The position numbers and the translations under genes were made by a program. A stretch of 64,000 nucleotides of DNA from the NCBI GenBank assembly GCA_030867875.1, contig JAOWCC010000655.1, positions 12,546,269 to 12,610,268 of the forward strand, given 5' to 3'. The notes beneath the pieces are model-generated. The model searched no databases. It was given only the letters and a program-made list of their open reading frames with translations, and was not told the origin of the DNA. Shown one piece after another: positions 11,801 to 23,800 of the stretch. How positions within the stretch are numbered: the stretch's first letter is position 1; each line of letters begins with the position of its first letter. The stretch comes from Actinernus sp. WN-2022 (Eukaryota; Cnidaria; Anthozoa; Actiniaria; Actinernidae).

Positions 11801-14800
11801 ATACGTTTTTAATGAAAAAGATGCGTTTTCGAATTTATCCGGATTAGTGTTAACAGGGCCCAAGATACTTTCAGTTATTATTACTTCAATATTACATAGT
11901 ACACATTAATATTTATGCTTGTCCTAATTTTAGGAGAGGAGATTACAATGAAATTAGTTTTCTTGGAATTTATTGAGTTTGTTGGTAGCACAATACTTTT
12001 TGGCAAATCATTATTGTAAAGTAGAAAAAGAAGTGGTCCAAGGGTAGATTCTGGGGGATCCCACATCCACATACGATATTCTGCATAGACGATTCGGCAT
12101 CGCCAATTTTCACATACTGTTTCAGATTGTATAAATAATAGCTAGTAAACCATTTGTGTGGAATTCCTCTGATGCCATACTTGTTTAATTTAGCTAGTAA
12201 ACTGTAGTGATTGACGGTATCGAAGGCCTTTGACAAATCGAGAAAAATACCACAAGTTATTATTTATTATCTGTGGCTTTCTTTAGACTGTCGGTAATCC
12301 CAAGGATAGCTTGTTCAGTTGAGTATCCCCTTTCCTAAAGCCAAATTGGAATTGAAACAAAATATATATCATCTTTATTTAAAGTGCATATATGAGCCCT
12401 AGCCAGTTATCATTACTCGGGCTGCCTGTGGCAGCATGCAAGCCGTTAATATTTGTTTTGTTGGGTGTCGCAAAATTTCTGCGCATGCGTTAAAGGTCAA
12501 GTTCACACCAATCAGATTGCACTGTGCTGGTCACGCAACAATCGCCAGGTTAATTTATTTACATAATTTAATACAGTAAATCAAGATGGCGGAGGACCCG
12601 CGAGCAACTTTCTCTCTAATTTGGAGTCCCATCTCTCAAATGTAAGCAGTTTAATGTTTTATTTAACTTCACTCGTGCGAAAGCCTTCCAACAGGCTCAG
12701 GATATTTCAACTGGCGCTATTGTCGGAGCCGAAGGACCGCGTTTTTTACCCAGATGGCCAGTGATTTTATATACGACACGTACGACGACCTGAAGCCAGT
12801 GAACGGGCCAGGATCCGGAAAGCTAAAATTCGAAGAAATAGATATTGGAATCTATAAGCCATCGGCTCGCTGTGCTGCATTTAAAACATCCGAGGAGAAC
12901 ATCTTATTTTGGGTGAAGGCTCTTCAAGACCAATATTATGAGTCTCTTAAAAACTGTCAGAGATTTAAATTTACCGTAAGTTGGATCAGAGAGTATTGAG
13001 ATCAAGTTATTTCGTTCCAGCGAGGATATTGACCTAGCGGAAACGGTACAAGCTGTCGAAGGATTTTACTTATAATCATCCACGTCTACTTAACAACAGG
13101 AATAGTTATGTGCCAAGGCAATTTAGATAGAGTTTCCCAGATTACAGATGAAAGTAGAGCACTTAATGAAGAAACAGAAACTTAAGAAACAGAGGTCACG
13201 CGCGACATGCTTGAGAACATGAACATGTTCAACACTTTATGTTATACTAAGAAAACAAAACAAGTTACAGAGCCTGCACGTTCACAAGTCAATGAAAAAC
13301 CCCAAGAGCCTGTAGTTTTGGATCAACATATCCTTGAAACTCCAAAAGCAACATACACATGAGTCAAATTCAAACCGGAAGAGCCGGAATTCCTTAGATT
13401 CTTCACGAGGATTGTTAGCCCGTAATGCAATAAGAACTCTCTCGCTGATTTAATGACCTTGATTTGTAACATGGAGGCTGGCCTAACTGATATGCGTAAT
13501 GAATTCTTACTCTCGTCACATCAAAACGAAACAAATTAGTGCTGCAAGATAATATATACAAGACCGAAATCAAGATGCTGTCAGCAAATATTATTGACCT
13601 AGAAGTTGAAAATGGCGAGTTGAAAGCGGATATAATAAAGCTGTAATCCGACTTTCAAACTTAAAAAAAAATCAAGAATACAAAAAAGAAGACAATGAAA
13701 GACCAAGGTCTCCAGTGTTCCGAGACTACCCAACCTACTGAAGCTTTAGCAACGAATCAGTTTGTTCAAGAGCCATCTTTCTTACATGACAACCCGATCC
13801 CTATTCATCAGAATACATTTTCTGTGCTAAATGACGAGAGTTTACAATCACCTGACCGACAACCCACTACTAAGGAAAGGGACCATGAAGTACGGTAGTA
13901 CGGTTACTTCTCGGGTTCAAAACAATGAATATATGCCTGCTCAAATGCAGTGTGTTAAACGAATAAGTAGTGTTTAAATTTAAAGGTCAATATACGAGAA
14001 AAATAAAAATATTAAATTACATATATACTAGGGGATCGGAGCAGAGAATGAAAGTCACCGCGCTACCGGCCACTCCTAAAGACTGCTAAATTCAGCTAAT
14101 AATTCTTCCCTTTGGTTATTACTAAGAGGATTTGAAATGAAAGTGTATTTCATATTCAATCTCATGTGGCCCGAGTGTAAGCCCAGATGGGCTCTTGTTG
14201 ATTTAAAGGTCAAAGTGGAAAGCAAAATGACCGGCATTGAAAAAAAAATATTAGCGTTTAGCCATTTTCGTTTATTAAGGAATCAAATTTCAATGACGTA
14301 ATTTAAGTCAAAAGCTAATTTTAGTTCATTTTGCTCCGTTTTTATGTCAACTCCACTTATTAAAATATATTTCAATAATATTGCAAAGATCAAATGTCTG
14401 ACGCCTGAAAAACAAACTGAAAAAATATACATATTCAATGTTGACTTAATTCATGTTCAGCTCATTAGCATAATTTGACTTAAATGACGTGATTTCAAGA
14501 ATTTGTAACGCATTTTAAAGCAATATCATAAGCACTTTAAGAAGGAAATTTGTTGGTTACTGATAAACTAGTTGTTCTAAAACTTTAATTTTCTGAAGGG
14601 AGAAAGAATAGCAATAGATCTATAGTTACTAGGGTCTGTAATCACCACTTTTGTATATGGGAGTTACCCTTGACACTTTGAAGATATCTGGAACAACACC
14701 GGTTTCAATAGATTCATAATATTTGTAAATAGGACAGAGAGAGAACGAATTGCTGTCTTTATCAATTAACAATTTATTAGGAATATCGAGTGATACTTTA

Positions 14801-17800
14801 GAATCGTTAAGGCTGGAAAAATGAGAACATACTTCAGCTTCTGTAACAGAGGATAAACGGAAGCTAGAAGATGGTGAATTATTAATATAACTAGTGGAGT
14901 TAGTGTATGTTGGAACAGTTGTTAAACTTATAAGCCAATCATGGGCCAACATTGACGAGAAAAATATTAAATTGCTCAGCGATGTCAAGTTGCTCAGTGA
15001 AGACCTTTCCATTCCTTACCAGTCTAGTGGGAATAATTTGACCTTTTGTTTTCGAATTCCTTTTGATCATTTGCAAAGTACCAATAAGCTTCCATGTTGA
15101 TTTCAGGTCCTGCTTAGAAAGCATAAATTGTTTAGTGTAATAATAATTTTTACTTTTATTCTTAATCATATTTTAATTAGTAAGTTCGAGAAATCTTTAT
15201 ACTGTTTTATTTTATACGGATTTTTGCTAAGGAAATGCAAATGTCTTGTACATTTTTCTTTCTTTTTTATAGATTTAAGGATCCATTAGTTATCCAGGGT
15301 TTAATAAGCTTTTGCTTCAATTTACTTTTAGGTATCAATATTTTAGGAGGCATGCTTCTCAACCATCCTGTTAAGAGTGGTTAAAACTTCGAAAGTTTTT
15401 CTTTCCTCAAAACCTTTATTCAAGTCGACTGTTTACATTTCGCTGCTCTCGCTAAAACTCTCTCTCTGTCCGCGTGTCCTCCTCTAGAGAGTACTTCCTT
15501 AATTCATAATACGTGATAACCAAAACGTCCTGGTGGGGTGGATACACTACATCTCTTCCCCTTTTGGAAAGTGAAATAACTACGTGATGACAAATCATAT
15601 AGATATGAATAACATAACTTAGATCCTAAAAGTTTCGTGTGTGCGAAGCAAGTTCATGTTTAATAGTCTTGCAAACGATCCGGGGATCTTCGAAGACGTC
15701 GGAGCCGATCCGGCAACTTAGGCCCTATCACCTCATGCTGAGCTCCTTCCGATCAGAGCTGTTCATCTTCTTGTGGTCGGGAACGTTTCGGCAACTCAAG
15801 CCCTATCCAAGTTGGTTTGAACATGAAAACGAGGCAAAAACATTTATTTTTTTCGTGTTTTCTTGACCACCTTTCAAGTAAAAATCATAAAACTTTACAG
15901 AATTGTAGAAACTGGTTGCTTAAACCCACGAGTGATACCGTTGCCATAGAAACCACCGTTGCGAAAAATTAGGCGGGAAAATACAATGCAAATTTGTATA
16001 TGACTAACTTTTCAAAACGAGGTATGGAAAGAGCCCTTACCTTAAGTTTATCCCCACTTAATTTTAACCAATAGCGATGTAGGTACACCAATTAGCCTTT
16101 TCTCCTTGTCTGCATTCGATATTAGCAGAAATATCGGCGAGAGTCAAGGCCGGAAATGATCAATTCCGGCCTTCTCTCGCCGATATTTCTGCTGATGTTA
16201 ACTGCAGGCAAGGAGGAAAGGTTAATTGGTGTACCCACATCGCTATTTGGGGTCCCTCGATTCTCGGCCCTTTACCCTTTCTGATCTACATTAACGACTT
16301 ACCAAATTGTCTGAGAAAGGCGAAACCAAGAATGTATGCCGATGATACAAACATCAGCCTTGCCACATCAAATCCAACTATTCTAGAGAATGAGATGAAA
16401 CTTAAATCAATGGCTCATAGCCAGTAAGTTAAGTCTAAACGTCGCTAAGACGGAATTTATGTTAATAGGCTCTCGCCAAAGATTATAGACCAGTAGTGAC
16501 TACCAAGTACACTTGCAAATTAAGGGTAACAGAATTTAAAAGGTTGACAACACCAAATCACTTGGGGTCCTCATAGATGAAAACCTGACCTGGAAGGTAC
16601 ATATAAATCACATTTCAAAGAAGATATCTTCCGGAATAGGTGCCCTGAAACGCCTTAGACCATATGTACATAACAACTGAGACTGCTATTAAGATTTATG
16701 ATTCGCTGATTAGGCTAGGCCTCACTTTGACTACAGTAGCCCAGTTTGGGACGGTACATTGTATATATATGCAGTACATTGAATGATAAACCGCAAAGGC
16801 TTCAAAACCAGGCAGCTATATAGAGTAATTCTAAAATGTAGCTACGATACAAGTTCATCTCTCTTGTTAGACAAACTTGGATGGGACAATTTATCACTTA
16901 CACGTATAGAAGGCAAAAGTCCGTCTTGATGGTTAAAACTATTAACGAACTTATCCCAGCTCACCTGAAAGACCTGTTCTTGGATTATGACACAAGCTAT
17001 GGTTTAAGATACACTTAAAAGAAGCTAAAGCTTCCAAATCCTAGGACAGATTATCTAAAGCGTAGTTTCTATTACGATGGTGCTGTTCTATGGAACAAAT
17101 TACCTGAGCACCTTAGAATGGCTAACTCACTAGGAGCCTTCAAGAAAAAGCTGAAGGGCATTCCTTAGTAGTGAGCTCCCACACGGCAATTATGTAAAAC
17201 AGTATTTTTACACAATTTGTATAACGTTCGTATTATTACTGACGATTTTCCGTGTCTAAATAAATAAGTATGTATGTATGTATATTTAACAATTAGACCC
17301 GCAGCCCGAATGGGCTACCAGTCAATAGCCCATGAGGCGCAGCCGAATGGGCTATTTAACTCGTAGCCCATGAGGGCGAGAGGTCTAATTGTTTTAGTAT
17401 AAACTAACTAGTCAGACAGTAGAAAATAAAAGAAAGAAACAAATTGAAGTTGAAGAAAAAATTTATTTCGTGAAAATGTGTGCGATTTTTCTCTACCATG
17501 GGCTATCTCAAATAGACCTATAGTTGGGTAGCCAATCAGAATGCAAGATTTGTAATAGTCCACTAGTTGGTTTATACTAAATGTATGTATTCTTCAGCGT
17601 GGGATGTGCGTATCGCTTTCATCAACGGTTTCATGAAACTTTCAACCTCTGCATTTCCTTGCGGCCACAGCGGTGTCGTTTTGTTGTGCTTGATTCCGTT
17701 TTCCTTCATGTAGTTGGCAATCTCATTGCTACTGTAGGGTGGACCGTTGTCTGTGGTTATGGTGTTAGGAATTCCATGCGTAGCAAAGTTGCTATCCAGT

Positions 17801-20800
17801 TTGGGAATGATCGCTCCTGCAGTTGTGCATGGTTCTCATCCCTTCTACTTCGGGAAATCTTGAGTGCTGATCGATCACAATTAATAGCATTTCTCCAGTA
17901 GGTAGAGGGCCAAGAAAATCCAAGTTGAGAGACGGCCATGGATGCTTAGGCATTTCCGTCATCTTTAGAGGTTCTGGGTGCTTTATTCGAAATAGTGCCT
18001 TCGATTTGACCACACCCTGGTGCTCTTCATGAGCGATTTCTACTGTCCTGTTTCGTAGTATTGCTTTAACCTTGTCCCTCTAAGTACAAGGTCTGAGGCT
18101 GTGAGTTCTTGTGGAATCTTCGAATACGCTCTTAGTTCAACAACGTTGGCATCCGTTGGCATCCGTTGGCACCCAATCCGGTGTCTTCAGTGACTGCCGT
18201 CTTCCACTTTGCATTAAGCCTTTTAGAATATTTAGTGTTGGATCTTTGTCCGACGCCTCTTGTACTTCTTGCAACGTCATAGCCTTTGGGGTTGCATTTC
18301 CGGCCACAAAATTAACATACTCTTCTGCAGTGCTGCGCTTCTGTGGCATGCCCGATGTCAGATGTCTGGAGATGCATTCACCCGATCGGTATGTTACTGT
18401 GAAGTCGTACTGCTGAAGCCTTAGTTGCCATCTCTCTAAAAATGATCCTTGCGAGAGGTTTCGATTTGGAATTCTTGAAGATCATCTCCACTGTGACAGG
18501 GTCTTCCGCGCATCCAATAGGGACCTTTAGCAACCACGACGGCAACGTCTAGGACGACGGCATAAAACGTACAATAGCCTTAATTACAAAATACGATAAC
18601 TGCACGCGAAAACGCATGCAGTCGCCTACATTTTCACCGTTCTCTGCAAAAACACAACGTGAAAACCCCAAATTGTACGTTTTAAAGTCAACGCGAACGT
18701 AAGAAAGTACGTAAATCAAATCATTTTTCGTTCGGCGTGAACGGAACTCTATAGTCATTATTTTTTTCTAAAATCTGGTTGTGAAAAACAATTCAAGGCG
18801 AACAAGGCAAATAATAAACACCAAATTTAGGGAGAAATTCGTTTCTACGTCCCGTCGTCACTGCCGTCGCCGTCCTGGTTGCTAAAGGTACCTAATATAG
18901 CGGCCGCGGCGGAGGGATCGAGTGAGCGTGATGAGATAACAGTAAATTAATTTATTTCCACGAGGCGTACGATGCAGTGAAACATGTCTAATAAACGACT
19001 CGAAATGCAGCTTATTCGGATAAAGGAACAGTGGAAGGGTATCATAGTATTACAAGATATATCTGATCATAGTTAATAGGGTGGAATGGTTATGAAACCC
19101 GGCAGACTTCAAAGGGGCTAACAAAAGCGCTGCGATTTATGTTGGAAGGGGGCAAGAAAAAAGATTGTGCAGGGTCATAGTTCATTAGCGTCCCCTGAAC
19201 GACTGAACTCACACGTTTCTATTGGCTGATTGATTAACACATTGGAATTTCTATTGTGTTTTGTGCAGGGTAGTGGTTGAAAAAAGCTAACAAAGACATA
19301 TAACAAAGAAGGTCGCTGGGTTTTATAACCATTCCACTCTATTAACTATGATCTGATCTGAAAGGGAATCCTAAGAAAGCATTAATTTTCCGTTAGTGTT
19401 GAAGCGAAGCGACCGATAGCACATGTTCAGGTTTAACGTCTTCTCCTGGCTTTTCCACTGATGAAACTTACCAGAAAACTACCCTGTAATGCACTTCATC
19501 TATTGCTCTACCTACACAACGTGTTTAAGGGTATTTAAAATCGTTTTATTGATAACATTGAGAAATTAAACCGACTATACAAGTTCGTCCCTCTTGGTTT
19601 CAGTCCATTGAGCCAATAAAATGTATTGTTAGAACTGCCTTTGCATCATAACCGAAGAGCCAATCATAGAATACGTGATAGTTCAGCCTTTACCAGGGTC
19701 GGTTCCTGGGAACGAGGTTGAGTTATTGTTTTTAAATTTTCCGTTTTGAATGTTTTTATCTTTTATTTTAGGCATGTTTGTTTCTTCAGTGTTTCAATGT
19801 TCGTTTGTTTGAATGTTCGTTTGATTGTTTGGCTGTTCATATGTTTGTTTGAATGGCCGGTCTCTGGTTCTTTACTACAAGCAATGTGAACTGTTTTTGA
19901 TTATGTGTTTTTATATTTTAGGATCTTTGAAGGTGTTTCAGACACAGCAGGGCTGTAATGCTACATTCGTGTGCTACCACTTAAAAGGAGAGTCTTCGAC
20001 GTGGCTCAATACAACCACAGGAGAACAACTACAAGGTGATTCTCTCGGCTACATACCGTATATAAGCTTGGAGAGGGAGGGGAAAATTGTTTTAAGGGGC
20101 TGACCGTTGAATACATACGCTTCTCACACATTAGATATACATGACACATCGACCAATAAGGAGTGCTGTTTGAGGTAATGTGGTGTACTTGGGATAGTGG
20201 ACAACATTAATCAGTTATGCAGGCGGGTAGGGCTTAGAAGCATAAGTTATTAAAATCATGTCACATTTATTTCAGGATACAGTCACCGGCATAAATTCAG
20301 CAATATCGAAGTTGTTTATGCAGTAAAGAGTCACTCAGAAGTTGTTAGCATCCAATTAGTGTTTCCGAGGAGCCATTTTCTTCTAAGTAGACTGTCTTAT
20401 CCGGTTACGACTCTCCATTTTATCAGATATTTCTTGTACGTCAAACATTCACACTTTTCAAGGACATATCCGTAAGGCTCGAACCCCAATTTTGACCCAA
20501 GCTAATATCTAAACCAAACAGGTTAGCCGCCTTTATACTATAAGTATAACAGTTCCATTTCATATCTCGCTTAGCCAATCAGCGTTGTATATCTCTACTG
20601 TATATAACGACAATGTCTACTTGTATTCCTTACTTAGTTTATAGACCCCTGAAGAAGGTCATTCTGCCGAACCGAAATACAGGGTAGCATAAATAGCCTT
20701 ACAGTCTTCATATATTTTATTAAAAATAATAATAATTATTATTATTATTATTATGATGTTGGGTTTCATGTTCGAGTACCACCTTGTGGGCCGGATTTCG

Positions 20801-23800
20801 TGCAATAAATAACTCTAATATTTTGTACCGTCGTGGATATTAATGCATGTAATTATGCGGTCATGGACCGGACGTAATGAAATCAGTTACACAACTTCCA
20901 GTGTAATAAATTATATTCTTCTGTTGTCTACAGGATTGAGGTCGATTTATGTATCAGATCATCAGTACAATAGCATTTTATGGATTACAAGTATAACAAC
21001 CAGTGAACAAGGCAATATCACCTGTCGAACACCACAAAGGAATACAACATACAATATTGTTGTAAAAAGTAGAGGTAAGATATCAAGCTAGTGTTGAAAC
21101 CGGTATGGCATGGGACGACCAAAATGCCGGTTCTTGGTTCTGAGAATTGAATTCTGATTGGACAATACCTTATAATGGCATGTTGTTTTTCCATCTCTTT
21201 CTTGTCCTGCCATAATATCCCTTTGAAGAACCTCCCCCTCCCCTCCCCTTTGTAAAACATAATAAAATAAACAAGACCCCATACTTGGAGCTGTATCACA
21301 GTGAGGGACATGCCGGGCTCGACCAAAATTATCTTTGATTTAAAAGTCAAACTGGAAAAAAAAATGACCGACATAGGAAAAATAATATTATTGTCTGTCA
21401 ATTTCGTTTATTACAGACTCAAATTGGAATGACGTCACTTAAGGGATAACCTAATTATAGTACCTTTTACTCTGCTTTTTTGTCAGCTCCACAGATCATT
21501 CTCTAAGATCGTAACTATCAATATCTGGCACGTGACAAACGACTGTACAAGTGAATAAATTCCAATGTTATAACTCGATTCATTTTCAACTCATTAGCAT
21601 AATGTCCCCTAAATGACGTCATTTCAAGGAATGCTTTTTATAGCAATACTACAACCATAAATCACCCAAAAATGGTTGAACAAGATTTAAAACACTTTAC
21701 GGCGTCCAAATAAATGATTTCTGGCTAGGTCTTATCGGCACTTTAACTGTTTGAAGCCAATTACCAGTCATCGATTGAACCTTCACACAGCGCCTTTATG
21801 ACGATAATCTTTAAAGCTAATAGCTTGTGGATTGTGCGGTGTATAAGTCAAACTAAACAGAATAAGAATCCCAGTTTGGGCCACAATGTAAACTACTGCT
21901 ATAATGCGGTAACTGCGTTTTACCATAATCAAGTCATATTATTACTATTGTTAGGCCATCCCAATACAATGTTCGTTACCATCGCCCATCGAAAAGTAAA
22001 AAAAAAAGAGGAATAATTACGTAACTACACCTCTTTTCCGAGCTCTCTTCGTTTTAGTTTCTTGCCCTTTCTCATGCAAATTATCAATCCACAACTAGTA
22101 GAGGAAACAGTAGTCGAGCATATGAAACTTATTCCATACAAGCGAGAACATTTGCTCTTGCTAGTGTCCAGGCCAGTGCTGACAGCTTATTTCCGTATAC
22201 CGCATGCGTAATGTAGTCGTTGAAAGAAATAAAGCAGACGACTGTCACGTGAATCCAAAACCCCTATGCAATATAAAATTTATCGACGATTCGTCACCAA
22301 TAATGAGGAAAAAGGCAAAAAGGATAATAAAGTTTACGATGAGGGAGCGAGTAAAAATACATGCCCGGTGCAGTGAACAGCGTATCTATGTATGATATCA
22401 ATAAAGTGGATACCATTCGGTGATGAAACTATATATAGCCCGCTCTTATTCTAAGTATTCGCATTGAAAGACCTTAGTGTTCCTTCAGACAATTCAGAGT
22501 TTCCCTGACAGTATGCCGAGGACAAGGGAATTACTCTGATCGAAATCTCAGACATCCATCTTAGGGAATGTTCACTTCTAAACAAAGATGGAATAGTTTG
22601 AATTAGACTGCCGGGTATATCCTCTATATCTAGTATTTTGAAAACCGTTCCCGGCTGCCGGGTATCTAGCCACAGTGTAAAATAAACTTGTGCTGAATCA
22701 TTCCAATATTTATAGTAAAACTGTACTTACTTGTTAATTTCGTGCATAAAAGATGGACATTCAGCGCGTTGTGAGCCAGCATTTCCAGTATGTTGCTCCC
22801 CGAGCGCTTCGACGACAGGAAGAACAATTGCAAGCAGATGCAAGATTTTCGTTGTCATTTTGACCGCGCTTATTCGTTACGAATGTGGGCAAACTTTACA
22901 TCAAAACGCGGGAAATTCAATAGACTAATTGAATTCGGTTATAGGTTTTTGATTGGTTCTTTTCCCAGCCTTTAATAGCCCAGACGTCCCTGGCATATGC
23001 CCAGAAATAGAGGAACACCTTGTATATATTGACTCAACCGGTCGAAAACAATTGCAAATTGACCGCGGGAAATAAGCGACTATGGGGTTTAAACTATTAA
23101 AACTACAGAGAAAAGACATTATTGTTTTGTTTTCCGTTCGTAGGTTGTTTAGTTTTTTATTTACGAGGCATAAAATTAACAAATTGCAAGAAAATTGCGT
23201 AATTTTGGCGAACAGTTGAGTGAACTCCCGGAAGGGGCGTGAGCGTGACTCACGTCTAAGACCGACCCACCATCACGAGCGAGAGGGCGATGGTAAACGA
23301 AACATTTTATTGAGATGGCCTTACATGGCCGTAGCGCCCTTAGAGGCCGGGGGGGCCCGTGCCCCCCAAATGTTTTCCACAAAAAAAAAGTATTATCAGG
23401 TACCTGTCCCCCTCGGAAACCCAGGGGATTTTTTTGTCGAACGCTGTAAAACGGCGTGTCTCCAGCCATAGCCGAAACTCGCTTGAGCCACCAACGCGAG
23501 ACTAGTCTGAACTCGCTTTAAAAAAAAAATTGCCATAGGCTCGTTGACCCTACTATAGGAATGCCATCAGAGCACATATAACTTTAAATAAGGATTATCT
23601 ATGAAATTAAATATGTTTTGGTGATCACGTGTTGCGAAATGACTTTGTGCCCCCCCCCCCCCCCCCCCCCCCCAGTTTTTCAGGGCATGCTACGGCCCTG
23701 CCTTAGTAGTAGTATGAATCCCATGGGATTATACGGTATGTGCTTTCCTCTCTTTCAGTGGCCTGCACAGACAAACGTAACCCTGGCGATTGCAAAATAA

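Larger units (their letters stand above)
11100..15352 (-). pseudogene. LINE ORF2 remnant, split by two insertions
   Basis: Minus-strand fragments appear in the right order: [13 protein letters not shown] (15.3 kb), the endonuclease-RT linker and YKSGDYRP (14.64 kb), FGFRKG then [14 protein letters not shown] (12.33 kb), [11 protein letters not shown] (12.22 kb), the GIPQ box (12.05 kb), and [17 protein letters not shown] (11.3 kb). There are frameshifts, and the catalytic YADD box is missing. Interrupted at 12378-14540 and 11385-11859. Confidence 0.8.
8851..19921 (+). other. Intron 1 of the Ig-ShKT gene, filled with mobile elements
   Basis: An 11-kb intron. The stretch 8851-10090 shows nothing recognisable. 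An inverted pair (GGCGTAGCT / AGCTACGCC) at about 10100-10250 encloses repeated GGGCTTACAAAC. The remainder holds the SINE, LINE, Gypsy and MITE features listed separately; 18490-19064 and 19360-19920 show no feature. Confidence 0.6.
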
